Notes under the pieces: model-generated
Seen by the model: the letters and a program-made list of their open reading frames with translations, nothing else
Told to the model about the DNA's origin: nothing
Database searches by the model: none
NCBI RefSeq assembly: GCF_900496995.4
Contig: NC_044030.1
Coordinates: forward strand, 744,001-808,000
Direction of reading: 5' to 3'
DNA length: 64,000 nt
Origin: Aquila chrysaetos chrysaetos
Lineage: Eukaryota; Chordata; Aves; Accipitriformes; Accipitridae
Program-made: the position numbers and the translations under genes
Part shown: one piece after another, positions 47,400 to 63,000 of the stretch
Position numbering within the stretch: position 1 is the first letter of the stretch
Layout of the letters: every line of letters begins with the position of its first letter

Positions 47400-50300
47400 G
47401 AAACAGCTGCCTTCTGTTTCCCACCAGATTCATTCTGCATACTTATTTATGAATGTATGTCAGTTTTAATTCATTATTTTAAAATAAATTATGATAACAA
47501 TTTGAGAAATGGATGTGTTGAAGGAGTACACTCTAATCACTTTTAGAATGCTGTTATTTAAAACTGGAAGAAAAGAGAGAAGTGATGGGGATCCCGAGTC
47601 AGCTATAGGCATGTGAAGTGTGACTCTCAGATCAGCAAATATGGGAATGAGAAGCCTGTGGAGCATGCACTGAGCCTCCTGTAGAAGACCACACTCTCTC
47701 TGAAAGAAATGTATTTTAGCCCCTGTTTATTGAAAATTTCCCTTGAACTACATAGACAGGTGCTTTTCTCCTATGTACATGCTTACAAAAATGAAGTTCA
47801 ATCTATTGATGTAAAACTCTCCCCAAAGTAATATTCATGTATTATGAATCCAAAATCCAGTTGCCCATCTTTCATGTTTATAGTGTGTGGTAACTATGAC
47901 TGTCCATATTATAGTATGTATGTTTTTACCGTTTTAGGGTCTTTTGGTTTTCCTTTACCCTTTGGGGTTGGTTTAGTGGTGATGGTTTCCTTTCCACTTT
48001 TGTCCTACACTCCAAAGAAAAAAAAATAATTACAGTTACAAACAGAATAGAGAATTGATGGCTCCTGCTTTTTCACCTGCCATAACACATTATTTTAAAT
48101 GTGGTTGCTAAGGTGTGAGAGAGCTCAACGCAGGATATGTGCATGTAATTACTGCCTGTAGTCCACAGCATGCTGGAATCTGGAGCCTTGTTTAACACTG
48201 GGGAGACTAGAGCACCAGAAAGCATACACTGATAAAAAAGCTGATATGTATGGGCAGATTTACTACAAAGCAGTAACACAGCAGCAGAAGATTTAGCTCC
48301 GAAGTTCATAACCAAACAAAACAGCACTTAAAACACCAATAGTTTGCCTTAGGCCGCCTGAGGATTCCATGTCCAGGGAAGCACCTGGGGAAGCACTGCA
48401 GTGGTCAGAAGAGCAATTTGGAAACACAGCTATTTCCTCCCAGGAAATACATCTGATGTGAACTTCAGTTTCAAAGCTGCTTCTTCTCTGCCCTCCAGGA
48501 GAGGAACAAACACAGCATAAAAGCACAGATGATCATAATCAACGTTTTCACTATGGACAAACTTATAATTCGCTCTTGGTAACTGGGTGCCTTGTAGGAT
48601 AAGCTTAAGGAAGCTAGTGCAGAATTTCACTGGAGAACTGGTTATGCATGCTTCCACAGCTGTGTCTGTCCAAGGGATTTAATTTTTGACTGCTAATATA
48701 CTGGTTCTATCAAAGATCTTGTAAATTCGAGCTTTGTTTTTTCTTTCTCCTTGCAGGAAGCAGGGAGGTCATGACTGCAGGAAAAAGGCAGGGACAGGCT
48801 GGCAGGAGTCAGTAGCAGATGAGAGGCAACAGCAGCTGCTTTACCCAGCTGAGTACAAAAGCTACTCACCATTCAAAACAATGTGTACCATACCCTCTGC
48901 CTGCAAGTGAGGGACCAGGGCATAGGATAGAACATGTCACATCATAGAATGGTTTGGGTTGGGAGGCACCTTTAAAGGTCATCTAGTCCAACCCCCCTGC
49001 AATGAGCAGGGACACCTTCCACTGGACCAGTTTGCTCAGAGCCCCATCCAACCTGGCCTTGAATGTTTCCAGGGATGGGGCATCCACAACTTCTCCGGGC
49101 AACCTGCTCGAGTGTTTCATCATGCTCATTGTAAAAAATTTTTTCCTTATATCTAGTCTGAACCTACCCTCTTTTAGTTTAAAACCATTACGCCTTGTCC
49201 TATCACGACAGGCCCTGCTAAAAAGTTTGTCCTCATCTTTCTTATAGGCCCCCTTTGAAAAGCTGCAGTAAGATCTCTGTGGAGCCTTCTCTTCTCCAGG
49301 CTGAACAACCCCAGCTCTCTCAGCCTTTCTCCATAGGAGAGCTGTTCCATCCCTCTGATCATTTCCATGTCCCTCCTCTGGACCCGCTCCAGCAGGTCCC
49401 TGTCTCTCCTGTGCTGGGGACCCCAGAGCTGGACGCAGTACTGCAGGTGGGTCTCACCAGAGCGGAGCAGAGGGGCAGAATCCCCTCCCTCGACCTGCTG
49501 GTCACGCTGCTTTGGATGCAGCCCAGGATACAGTCGGCTTTCTGGGCTGCGAGCGCACATTGCCAGCTCACATCCAACCTTTCATCCCCCAGTACCCCCA
49601 AGTCCTTCTTCCCTGCAAGGCTGCTCTCAATCCCTTCATCCCCAGCCAGTATTGATACAGGGGGTTGCCCTGACCCAGGAGCAGGACCTTGCACATTAAT
49701 TTACTTGACAGCAAGCCTCCTTTCTGCTTAGCACATGCTAGAGAGTAAGGGAGCAAATGGCTAACAGGAGGGAGTTACTGGTTCTTAACTAGTTTGAGCA
49801 CTTGTAGAGACAAAAGCAGTCCATGATTTTCACACCGATATCCCACCAGCTGCCCCAGAGCACCCTTGGGCTCCTCTGCCAAGGAAGCATGTAAGGTGAT
49901 CGTAGTGGCATGGTGGATGTCTCAAAGCCATACAAGACCTCTCCCTCTGTCCAAACTCCAGGTAACAAATGCCGAGTTAAGAGCAAGCAGAAAACACGTC
50001 TGACAGTCATTCTTCTCACATGTGGACTAAACCTCCGTCCCGTCCTTCACACTCTTTTCCAGCACAACCATCCTTTCTCCAACACCATCCTCATGTTGGT
50101 GACCTCCAGATTTATGCAACTTCTGCTGCTAGTTCATTTCATACAGCCTCGCATGTGCAGCACTTTGCTGGGAAAAGTCTGACAGCTGTCTGTCAGCTGT
50201 GTTTAAGATGATTATATGACAAATGCACGCTCCATTTCTCGTTACAAGACCTCTCCAGTCCATTCCTTCCTCACCTTTCTTCTCAGCTCTACTATTTTCC

Positions 50301-53300
50301 CTAACACAACTAAAACTCTTTTCTACTCCTAACATTTCTCTCTGCAAAACCCTCTTGAACTGTTTTTCTGTTCCAGCCTACAACTATTGCTAGCTAGGTA
50401 GCACATGCAATCATTGCAGAAAGATTTCCCTGCTTCTCTACAATTTTTGGACACTCTAATCTGTACAAAAACTGTTACCACAATTCTCTGCTCCACTTAC
50501 TTCTCCAAGCCTGTCTTACCTCTCTAGAAGACTCTAAATACCACACACCTTCCTTCTTCCAAACATTTAGTATACAGCAAGACACATCAAATTTCCATTA
50601 TAGTAGTAAGACAATCACTGCATCTGGACAGCATCTTCCAAAGAGGCTAGCTCTAAACCTAAACTGAGCTACTGCAAAGAAAAGTGAGGAACTTCAACAG
50701 ACTAGTGAAAAACTCTTTATTTTGCAAGTTATTAGCAGAAAATGTCCTACCTTTGAGTGCTTTTGCTTGGCAGGAGCCTTTGTACAAGTATCAAAGTCAC
50801 CTGACAGGGCATCAATAGCTGCGGAGTCATCTGTAGGCTTCTGCAATAATTTTAATTCTGAAGTCACACAATACGCAATACATCCCACAGTCAAATTAAT
50901 GTTTCAGGAATTTATGTCTGCTTTAAATATCCCTTTCTTAAAAAAAAACATACCTGAGCTCTACACATATGTTAGAACACAGATGTCTATTTGATGTTTC
51001 CAAGATACACAATTTCTTTGAATTCTGGACCTTAATGTTCATAGTGTAGTTGTGCATAAAACCTGTATTTACTGTGAAGACTTACTCTTCACAAAAGTTT
51101 TACTGTCCACACTGTTACTGTTACCTACTGCATTCAGTAACATTTAGGAGAATTTGCAATGAATCACACCTTGAGCCTACAATGACAGTACTTCAAAGAA
51201 AAGATCAGAGCACACAGCATGAAACAAACACAGAACAAAAATATCAGAAATGTTACCTTTTGTTCTTTGTGTTTCACATCATCCTTTGCTGTTGGCTTTA
51301 CTGGTTCACCCTTGGAAGAAGAAAAATTACATCCTCATTTTGAACTGGTCAGGTTAGTTTTAAGATACAAATACTTATGTATGACATTGGGAGTTTACAG
51401 ATTACCCATAAAGTTGCACTGTTCTGAACGGATTTCTTTCTTTCTCGTGCTATGTAGTCAAAGTCAGTTCATGATGTGTTTTCATGGTCTGTTACTTTGA
51501 CTACGTCTGTGGTATCATCTTTCTGTCCTTGTAGTGTACTGTAAAAACAGCTTCCTGATCCACAAAAGATCAAATCACTGTCAGAGCAGTCACGTGCTCC
51601 AGTGAATAGCAGTTTTACAGGGCTTTAGGTATACCACCAAGGTAATACCTGTATGTGCACTTTGTCCCCAAACTTGGAATGAAACTACTTGGAATGAATA
51701 AGTGTTATTACCCATAGTTTGCAAGTTTCTCCTGTTTAAAAGCAGACTACAGAGCCAAGCTGTTTAAAGGGAGACACTCCATTTTTTCACCTGGTTTTCT
51801 GGAGCACCTAAAACACTGAGCCAGTGTAACTGGAATCTATACTGCTAAATCTCCAGGACATTGATTGCTACTGGGTGGTTCAAAGTGATTTATTTGTTCA
51901 GATTGCCTAATTAAAAAAAAACACAAAGCAAACCACAACTATTTTTTTCCTTTGTTTTTTTGAATTAAATGCATGCAAGGATATACAGAGCTACTCTATA
52001 AGTATAGGATATTTACATGTTTAACCCAAATACATTAATATAGTACACAGATTTACTCACTTATTCAGCTTCCCTGTTCTTCTCGTAATTCCAAAGAGGA
52101 CAGACTGGCTCATATGCACAAATTTCTGGTGTTGCAAATAAAAACTAACAAAGCTTTTCCTTACCTGCTCACCTGACTCCAGAAGTTTTTGATAGTCAGG
52201 GGGGATAGTATCATCTCTTTCTCCAAGTTTGTCTCTGTGTTCAGATTTAGCCTTTTCCTGAAAGCATTTAATTTATTAATAACTTTTAATACTGATGTTA
52301 GAAATATTAGCAAACAGTAAGTCAGAGTGCTCATTAAACTTAGGACAGATGCCTTTTTTGAATTTAAAATTTTAAAACTACCAGAAAAAAACCCATATAT
52401 TTATTTCACTATGAAGTGTGTTTCATGCCTGAAAGTTCTAAACTACTAGCTCTAAGTGTTCACATTTAATAAGTTAAATATATATATATACACAGCAGCA
52501 TCCCAACATTAAAAAAAAAAAAAATTACATCAACTTTCAGTTCTGCTTTTCAACAATATCACTAAAAGGAGTTATTCCACACTTCTGCATCAAATCTCAT
52601 CCATGCACATAGCTTTAACACAAAACTGATGTTCCTGCAATGTCTTACCTGTGAATGCATCTGAGTACCTTTAGCAGAACCCAGGGCATTTATCCACCTC
52701 ACACCCAAACTGATCAAAAGTGGCCTGTATTTCTCATCAGACCTAGGAGCCAGAGTCAGTTTCAAATCCAACACAACTAGAAGGCAGAGCACCACAAGCT
52801 CCTGAAAACTGCATCAAGGAGGGAAGCATTCCTTCCAGTACGTTTATTTTTCAGACTATGCTGCTTTGATTTCTGGCAAACATACCAGAAACATGCCGAA
52901 CAAGACACCTGGTTTAGATACAAGTAGGTTCTTAAGGATATTGTTGAAGAATATTTTTGTATTTGTTAACACAGACATTTTAAGGATCTCTTATCTTTTA
53001 TTTTGCATTTTTTGAATATAAACATTTTCCATGCCTTTGTAAAGAACAACGCATGAAGAAAGCTGGGCTCCTACAGCTCCACTGAAGCACAGGAGCTGCT
53101 GAGATCTCAAACCTCAAACGTTCACTCCCTTGCTATGGCAAGGGACAACGCTACCCGGACTGTATAAACCTGTTCCTAAGGCAGCCAACAACCTCCACAA
53201 TGGAGCCTGGTCTGAGATTAGAAATCTCCTTCTAGATTCCAGCCTAAATTTATTCATTGGCAGCTTATGGTGTTTTTTATCCCCAGTAATGTCCTTTACC

Positions 53301-54070
53301 TTAAGTATTTCAGTTTACAATTTGCTATTACTACCACTATTATGCAGAAATGCATCTGATTTTCTTATTAGCAGAAATGTCTTTATACAATTATATGAAG
53401 AAAGACTGAATGAAGACAAAACAAGCAGAAACAAGTAAGTTAAAAAATGGGACTGATTAAATTAATACATCTGTTGATGAACTTGGTATATGGGGGGTTA
53501 TAGAAGTCAAAGTTTGACAAAAAGAAGGCCACAAAATTAATATTAGAAACAGAGGCCAGAGAAGACATCTGAAAAATAATTAGAATAATGACAATAAAAA
53601 GCACTGAAATCGAATTATTGCAAACTTCCTGTAATATTTCAACACTTCCCTCCAAGCGGCTAAAGTGTATTAACTAATTCAACATTTGTCACAAAACACA
53701 CAGTAATGCAGCTGACTGAAGAGTGGTTGATACACCTACACATAGGACAACACAAGGGTATGGGTTTTTTTTCCTAGTAACCTTCATCCTACATCTGAAA
53801 AAATCACGTCATATACTCCTACAAGTATAGAAGTATTGCAATATACCATTAAAAAAAAATTCTCTAAGAAGTAAGGTAAGTATCTCAGATTTGGGTTTTT
53901 TTGTTGTTGTTGTTTGGTTTTGTTTTTTTTTCCCCAGACTGCACAAGTTTCAGAATGTCTTTTGTTACCTTTACTTTATCCACAACTGGTTTGTTCTCAT
54001 CAGGGTCAGGTTCCCTCTCTCCCAGGGAATCGGACAGGAGATCCAAGGCTTCATCCATCTCTTTTCCTCC
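46737..54070 (-). CDS. CAST: CAST: last inhibitory domain and C-terminal tail
   Basis: Exon 53969-54070 carries region A ([21 protein letters not shown]). Exon 52165-52257 carries region B as [12 protein letters not shown], with Gln where the other two domains have Arg. Exon 51257-51310 replaces the DKDGKP module by a charged stretch. Exon 50751-50840 holds a reduced C region ([13 protein letters not shown]). The tail exons 47930-48004 ([19 protein letters not shown]) and 46737-46787 ([16 protein letters not shown], stop) are basic and disordered. This is the least canonical of the domains, as is common for the C-terminal calpastatin domain. Confidence 0.85.
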
Positions 54071-57000
54071 CTAACAAAGTATAAACACATTCATGAAAGC
54101 AAATCTGCTGTAAAAATAATTTAATTCAGCAAGCTAATGTAAGTACTGACTAATGAACTGTCAACTTCAGTGAACAATGAACAATCAGCTCTCCCTTTGT
54201 AATTACAATGTAGTGCAATAGCTGGGGAAAAAAATTACAGAATATTTAGACCTCCAGAAAACATAATTTCAAGAAGGGGTTATGGAATTTATTTTAATGG
54301 CTTTCTTTTGTTACATATAAGCCTAACTGATCTAATGAGCACAGTTCTATGAAAATATTGTGTTTGGTAACTGCCATTCATTTTGCAAACATCATTATCA
54401 CTGCAGATTAGCTGCTAAGCAAGTGTCAATCTGAATTAAAACTTATTAACATTTTTATCTTCCCATTATTTATGGTCTTTTGCTAATCTACACCAGTTTT
54501 ATTCAAACACGAGTTAGAAAAAAAAGCCCTTTTATAACCAACTAAAACCCAGGTAGGAGGAGCTTTGTATTCCCCTTTCAAATTAGGCTGGCAACACTAG
54601 AGGGAGCTCCCACTGCACAGATCAAAATGGAGAAAGACTGAGGCAGGCAACATTGCCACTAAATGCAAAGAAGGAAAGTTCTCCTGGTATTAAAATGAGG
54701 TCATGGCGCTGCCTGTACCGCCATTAACCTCGAACTCCTCCTCTTATAGGCTTAAAAGATGACTTTGCCACTACGGTAATGACTACACTGTTATTATTTT
54801 AAATGTTCTCATTACCTAACCAGGAAAAGAAAGGTGTGGTTCGGCTAAAGGCCCAAGCCTAAAAATGAAACCACTTGCACATAGGTAACTACCCGCATCG
54901 ACCCATAGCAAGGAAATGCACACATCCTCTGACGTCCTCAGTAACTCTGGAGGAATCAGCACAGGACTGGGCACTTCCTTTTCCAAGCACAGGTGAGGAG
55001 GTTTCAAAGGCAGGCTGAAATACGACAGTGAGCAGAACTCGGACAAAATGGACACACCAGTCCTTGCAGTCAGTTGAACATGAAGTGTCCAGAAACTCAC
55101 ACTTTTTCCCTCCCAGAGGGAACATTTTCCTCCCCCCAGTAGCCAGTGTTAGCAATAAATTATTCAACTTTGCAACAGACTATATTGGTAAAACTGGCCG
55201 GGTCATGCTCCTCTCTCTCTTCACTAGTCAGTTCTTAGTTCGAGATCAGGATCTACAGAAGAGGTTGCTTACTGAGGTAGAAGCTAGAGGAGCTGCTGAG
55301 TGCACTGAAGAAACTGTCGCAGCAGAGATAATGTCCGAGGAATCTGCAGGCTTTTCACCCTCCTTGGTTTTCTGAAACAAGACACAGCATTATTAATAAC
55401 ACGGAGGACTAAGAGAAAAATATGCATCAAATTCCAAGCATTGAAAAGGCAATGCCCATACAGTTTAGTTCTAGGACTTTATTTTTCCTAGAAGCTCTAC
55501 TTATTTCAGATTGAAACCCCTCCCTGAGAAGCTTTTGCAACTGTTTTGCATCTCTGTTTGTTCACGTTCAATCTGCCATCTCAACCTTGGCATAGCTTAA
55601 GTCAGAGGCAGGTTTAATGTGACTTCAGAGGAGGTAAGATTTCACCAAGCCCCTCTATATACCCAAGTAACACTTCCAAAATTCTCAACTCCAAAGCTTT
55701 ACTTATGCATGCAACTGGTAAAAAGATATGACAACTAACTTACCTCATTTTTTTCTTATTATTAAAATACTGCTCTCCTATTAATTTCTTGCAAAAATTA
55801 CTTATTTATTAAATACTTATTTAATTTTTAGTTATTTAATTTTATTTAGGAAATTTTACATAAACTTTAAGGGAAACAAATAAATTATCAAGATTGTTTA
55901 AAAAATTTGAAAATAAAACAGATTCCAGAAATCACATACACTCACCGTTGTTACAGTCGGTGTAGGTAATGGTGCAGAGGGTGACGGAGAACAGGAAAAT
56001 CCTTCTGTCAAACCCTCTAAAAGATCATTTTCACTCATGGGCTATGATTAAAAAGAAAAAAAGAAGAGGCTTTTAAGCCTTTTCATCTATTAAAAAGTGA
56101 GCAGGTAACACACTCTATCTCCATTTTTCAACTGAAGACTGGGAAACCTTCCTGACATTTGGGTAAGTAATTCATGAATGAAACATTTATCTGAATATTA
56201 ACTTTTTTACCTGGAACTTTTCTTCCGGTTTTGGTAAGAGTGGTTTCCCATCTTTATCCTACAAAACAAAAATCCCTTTATATTAAACTAAGCAGTCCTT
56301 AAATGACCATGCAATACAAGTACTCTGAGACCGTTCACTGAACAACAGATCTAGTAATCTCTAGCATCTACTGCTGTTACTCTAGGTGTCCTTTAAAAAA
56401 ATCCAGGTCCTGTAACTTAAGAACATCTGAGTGCTGAAAAGTGATTCAGTGTGTGGGATTCTGAGCTTCCCTACTTCATGTTTCAATTTCCACAGAAATA
56501 GCACAATCAATAAATAAAATCCCAACTTCCAGACTGGTAACAGTACTCCTGGATGCAGAGTCCACAAAGGCCGTATCTTTTCACAATGGCAGCTGTGGCA
56601 GGTGTTGTGCAAGTCTTGGCTATACCTAAGCAACCCATTTATGTCAAATGAGTCGTGTGGTGATACCACCTTGAAGCATTGGGTTTTTTAACAGCTTTGA
56701 CCAATCACAATTTATTAAGTTCTAAAATACAAAAAGCTAATGAAAGACTCCAGTGCACTGATCTCAGCCAAAATTATTCATGTGTAGGTACTTACATCTA
56801 AACCACTTCTGTGCCTATGTAGGCATCTAATGCTAGATGTCAGATATTCAGGAACTATAAACTGCAATTTTTATATACTATAAAAATGGCTGAACTAAAC
56901 ATCAACATTTCAAAATGAAATGGAGTTTCAGTTTCATCCACATATTCTGAAGAATGAAAGGAAAGTAAGACTAAGACAAGACATTAAATAAATTACTTTT

Positions 57001-60000
57001 GCTTCTGTTAATCTGTACTCTGGAGGAATTGTTTCTTCATCTTCACCCAGTTTTTTGTGTTCTTCCTGTTTGGCTTTCTCCTATGAAGGCAAAATAAAAG
57101 TAATATTAAGAAAAACAAATTACTACATCCCAACAGAAATGCATATGAGCAAGCTTTCAAAGTCTTCAGTTTACTGATTCCAATTAGTCTAATTCAATCC
57201 AACTACCAGATAAAAATCTCATGAAAATGAAAAGAAAGCCTTTTCTCTTGAAAAAGCTTTCATTTCTCTGCCTGTTTCTTCGTGTGTATGTCAGAAGTAG
57301 CTCCATCTATTTCAATGAAGATCAACAGAGTTTAGTAAATAGACAAGCATGGACCAATAACAAAATAGCATTATACCTCTGAGCCTTAATTCTTGATTTT
57401 TTGTGAAATCCACTCAACAGCTATCTGGGCTGCATGCAAAGGAAGGCTGAACAGAGAAATCGGTAGCCAACTTCAAAAAGGACTAGCCCCCATCAAGTTA
57501 TGTTGGAAGATGACAACTAAGAAAAGGTAGTAAAGCTAATTGTGGGAACTTTTGTTTGATAGAGCTCCAGGTCAGCAGAAGAGCTGTCCTTTCTATTTTC
57601 GGCTCCAGTCAATACCATCTGGCCCCTGGTTTGGGGTGGCAAATGGGGGTATTCAGACTGTGACTATGAACAGCATTCCCTTAGACAGAATATACATATT
57701 TCAGTGACTTACTTAAGGGGCTTCCTGTTAAAATAACAGGATCAGTGACAAAACCCAAAGTTTTATTAATTATTCCTAATTTAAACAACTCATCATAAAT
57801 TTGGTTCCTTTTGAAAAAGGACCATACAGTATGCTGCCTCTAATGTGCATGTTAATTCTGCTTTGGTTCAGCAGTCAAACACTATGCAAATGCAGTTTTC
57901 GGAAGCTGAGAGAACTACTGTACTGTTAATAGGCAAAATTATTAAGAAAAGGTACTCACTGTGTTAAAATCCTACTAGTACTTCCTAAGCAGAACACAAC
58001 TGGTTTCACAAGGAAATTTTTTTTTTTAAAAAAAGGGAAAATATTATCTCTAGATTGTTTCTAGCCTGAGGAAATACAGTAATGCTGAAGATAATTACAT
58101 TAACAGTCTATTTTTGGAGGTCTGATTGTTTCTCTACCTTAACTTTGTCCACAGCAGGTTTCTTTTCATCTGGATCAGGCTCCCTCTTTCCTAGGCTACT
58201 GGACAAGGCTTCCAGGGCTTCATCTGCCACGTGACCAACCTGTAAGGGTATCAACATAATAAAAAACAATTCTTAGTTTGGAGTTCAGCTGCAGCTGAAG
58301 AAACCTGTTTGTGTATTACCGCCGCCAATCACACATTACTTAAGGTAAAAATTGAGAAGTAAACTAAAAAACTGTAATGCTTCTCTCCCTAATTGTCTTC
58401 ACATACTTGGGATTTGCTGAGTTCAAAGCATAAGGAAACTTTGACAGAGGTTGCTCTGTAAACAGGTTTCTCCTTTCTAAAGATTTACTCACAGCTAAAA
58501 TGTTCCATAGGGGGGTTGTTTGTTTGTTTTGTTTTTTTTAATAGAAACATATATATTCTGTGAAGACATGCAAGAATGTCAGCCATTAATGCAATCTTCC
58601 AAAACATTCAGTACAATGATTATGATTTTTTGGCAGAATTTGTCTTTTCCTGCAGCATCTCTTATGTTCACAAACAGCATCCCTTTTAGAGCATTGAAAG
58701 CTAGAGTAGACCACAAGAACTGTTAGTTTGACTTCCTCTATTAAGAAGGTCACTGACCTTCCTTGTTCAGTTTGTGCTTGACCTGATTTTTTTGGAAAGC
58801 ACTCAGCCTTTGTGGCTTACCTCTATGGAGGAAGAATATGCAATACTGAAATAAGCATCTTGAAAATGTCCTATACCATTGCATAAACGAAGCACTGAGT
58901 TTTCCTTTAACTCCAGCTAACACTACTCACTGAAGACACAGCTGATGGAGCTGAAGACTGCACAGTGCAAGCTGTGGCACGAGGGACTACTTCATCCTTA
59001 GTAGTTTTTGCAGACACAGGATCCGAAGGCTTCTGAAACAGAAAAATTTTACTGTATTTTATTGAATACAGTGAGAAACTCAAAATGTACCTGTTAAGTA
59101 GCTTTTTTTTTTTTTAAATACAGTACAAAACAAGACAGAAAAGTCTAAATTTAAAGGTAGAAGCCCCTCAATTAAAGACTAAGTGCCAATACTGCATGTT
59201 CCACTGAAGGCAACGGGGCCGGGGAGGGGAACAGAAACAGAAGAAAATATTTTTCTTGAAAAAATAGTAGCATTATCCAGTCTTAGCAAAACTTATCAGG
59301 TGTTAGCATCTTCAGTGAAGTAGAAAGACATACTTTGGATATGCTGCTGGGCTTTGATGGTTTGGATTGGACTGCAGGCTGTGCAGGGCAGGCAAAGTCC
59401 TTTGAAAATTCATCAACAAGATCAGATTCGCTCAAAGGCTGCAAAAAAGACATATGTGGTACAGGTGACTCACTGCCTGTTTTTAATTTATTTTTTCAAG
59501 AATTATATTTCAACTACTCAGAAAGCAGGAAAACTTCTGTAGCCTACACCAAAATAACCTTTCACATTTACGTGCAACAAAACAGCAAATTTCGCAGTGC
59601 ATAAAATTAAGAAAACCACTTTTCAGAATGAGTCAGTTGCTTTGTTACCAAAAGTCAATATAATGTAGAGAATATTATGTTCCATACTGTTTACAGGGCT
59701 ACTGAAAAGGTAAATACAACCTCTTAATGAGAAAAAAAAGGAATGCTAATATTTACTAGATAGTATTTACTGTAACAGCATCATGTTCTTATAATACTTC
59801 AAGTATCAATTACATATTGGTAGTGGAAAGCAGCACCATCAGATTATGATTCTCCCATTTTATTTCTTTTTTTCCAGCAGAAGTAGAGTTCCCTCAGAGG
59901 CAGTGTCACCTGGAAGTTCTCTTAGCTTGTGCACTGACTGCTGACACTCAGTGTTTTTCACTGCACATGTTTTAGGGAAAAGTGAATAAACTGCAGTTTT

Positions 60001-63000
60001 AGGTCCTGACTGCGTGATCTATTACAACCTGTTGATACTATGTGATCTAGTACTATGGGATCTATAAAATCCTGTGACCTATTACTAAAGCTCCTACGAT
60101 CCTTCAAACTATTGTTTACACCTAAATGTTCAAATCTTTGCTAGCAGTGATTGCCATTCACTTGCTACATGGAACTTAATTGGTTAGGGCTCATTTGGTC
60201 AAATTCATATGTAAAATGACATTTCTAAATGAGAGTCTCTTATTTTCCCTCCTACTTCCCTTCCTTTGTCGATTAGTGCCCCTAAGTTTTTATAAAATGT
60301 CTCATCAACATAAGGCCCCACTTTTCATAATGTCTGAATTCCTCTTGCAACCACTAAATCAAAAAAGCATTTAGGCAATAGTAACTTTTTTCACAAAAGT
60401 AATGCCACTGCATGTGCTTAAGGGTATGCTGAGTCGGGGCCCAAAGTAATAGAAACCCCAGTTGAAATCATGAAGGAAGAAGAACTTTGCGTTCACCAGG
60501 CATCAAGGAAGAACTGTAAATGAATGAAGGTTTTTCAGCCATTGACCTAACTTCTTTGTTTTGCTGGTTTTGGTTTCACAGATCTAAGTTACAGGTGATA
60601 CCACAGCAATACTGGCAAACACATGTTGTTCAAAATCGCCTTCTTCAAATTATAAATAGTGACACAGGGCTGAGAAAAATACTGTAACATATGACTTCAG
60701 TACCCCTGTAAATCACTTACAGAACAACTATTTAATTATATGTGTGTGTCTCATTGATAGAGGTGGAAGAGGATAGGGATACTTATTCTTCTACCAACTA
60801 CTTAATTCTTTTGGCATAAGACCTCATGATTCTGAGCTTATCTTCTGCTTTGGTTTTGTACTGGACTTTAGTCAAACTACGAACAAACCTCCCTTAACTC
60901 ATGCCACATTCCTCTTCTGGAGCTTTTGGGTTTTTCTTCTGTGCCATCTCTTTTGTACTTCCTGTGAAACAGAAAGGCTTGTCTCCTAACATTAGTGCCT
61001 GGTTCCCTCTGAGCATAGCTGCTCTCTATTTTTTTCCTTATGACATGCTTGGCAGGTGTTCCTTCTGTGCAGTTCTCATATATCACCCACTCAAGATGAC
61101 TGCATGTCTAAGACCTGACACACAAATTTTTAGAGACATAAAGTCTTTTCATCACTGCCTTTGTGTTCCTCCATATTTCAAGCCTGAATAACACAAATGA
61201 CTTCACATTTCTGCTAAAAAGGCACAGTGTCATTCTTGCTCAGATTGGTCCTGACCTTCACACTTGTTTCAGAAGAACGGAGGTTTTCCGTACTTTTCCA
61301 ATTTTGGCAGTACTCCTCAACTGACAGTATTTCCAAAGTGAAGCCCTCAGTTTCTTCAGTGCACAGTTCCTTTGCTTTTCCTAATTTTTTCTTTCTTTCT
61401 CTGCATTTTAAATCAATCTTTCTAACTTTCTCTTTCAATCTTTTCATTCTATCTTGCACTTTCTAGGCCACAATGGATACTTTTTGCAAAGTCCAAGTTG
61501 TTCTTTGTGATTCGGAAAATGTCCACAGCAGCTTCTTCCTTCTTTCCAGTTGTGTTCCTTTATATTTGATGACTAATGAGAGGAAACTGTCAAGAAAACA
61601 GAAGATTTTCCTGCTTCGCCTCTCTGTCCTTCAATAGCTCCAACAAACTTCTACGGAATACCTTACACTAACTCCCCATACAGCTTTTCTTTGTATCAGC
61701 AGTCATTTCTGTAACTCTCTCCTATCCTGGTAATCTCTAAACCTTTTTCTTACTATGAGCTCTTAATTCACAGCCAGTGAATTTAAAAAAACCCAATCTT
61801 CACCTGACACTTCAGATCAGCAGCTTTTGTGCAAGGAAGTAAACACACAAGCAGACCACGAGACTTACATAATGGCACAGAGAGAAGTGATGACAAAGAG
61901 GGAGAAAACAGGGTATCTATTCACACTCCTACAATACTGTCAGTTTTCTAACCTTAGGTTTTTCTTCAGGCTTTGGCAATATTGGTTTTCCATCTTTATC
62001 CTAAAAGTAAAGTAAGTATTATTGACATTTTTCCATTGTTATAAGAAATGCCATACTCCATAATCACCAGCAAAACAATATAAAATAAATGATACACACA
62101 AGATTAAATCAGTGACACAGTAACAGGAATTCCCCTAAACATGGGGAATTCTTACACGGCCAGGTAAGTGGATAAAAAAAGCACATGTGATGTCAGCACA
62201 GAACAAATGGGCCAAGAGACCACAAAGTGTTCATTCCTATCAGTATCAATATGCGGCAGGAATTAATTCCATAGTGAACCAGCAGGAATTCATCCAGTAG
62301 TAAAACAAGCTTTGAGTGCAAAAGACAAACTTTTGGACTTGAACAAATAGGGGGTGAAATCCCTGGTCTGTAGTCAGGCAGTCTTGAAATCTATTTTAAA
62401 AAGAGGGGTAAAAATGCTCCTTTCAAAACAGAATGTTAATATTCAGCTCCAGCAAGGCAAGTTTATATAGCAACCTTGCTAACATCAGTTATACTAACAA
62501 CAGTCACAAAAACTTTAAATTCTGAACTATATGGACTTTATGAACTTCAGTTCTATTGTTGTTTTGCTTAACCTTGAACAAATCTCCATCACTTGAAGTG
62601 ATGGTCTTAAAAAATGAGTGCAATTTTCATACCATTTTACAACAGTGTTTCAAGGTTACATTACAAAGTGATACCCAAGGGCACTTCTGTAAAGGGATGG
62701 ATTTTACAACACTGAGGTTTAGTATCAGAAACAACTAACACCACTCTCGGAGAAGGAACGTGTGACCTGGGAAGATCAGATCTTTGCTCAGAATACCTGA
62801 AAAACCCAGTCATGCCCACAAGGGAAGGGAAGGAAACTAGAGACACAAAAATCACCAACAGGAGAAAGCCACTGATTAAATACTAAGTTTTGCTTCTTTT
62901 CCCCACGTTCTCTTCCTCTCTGTGATGAAAGAAAGTGTCAGATGTAGTGCCCTATTTACAAAGCAATGGAGATATGAAGAACTTACCAACTCTGGTGTTA

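Noticed and set aside
49255-49731. + strand 158-aa open frame
   Set aside because: Antisense of a CR1 reverse-transcriptase fragment.
61214-61466. Lysine-rich minus-strand frame that could be an extra CAST exon
   Set aside because: No splice acceptor/donor pair in phase, and the sequence does not resemble any calpastatin region.
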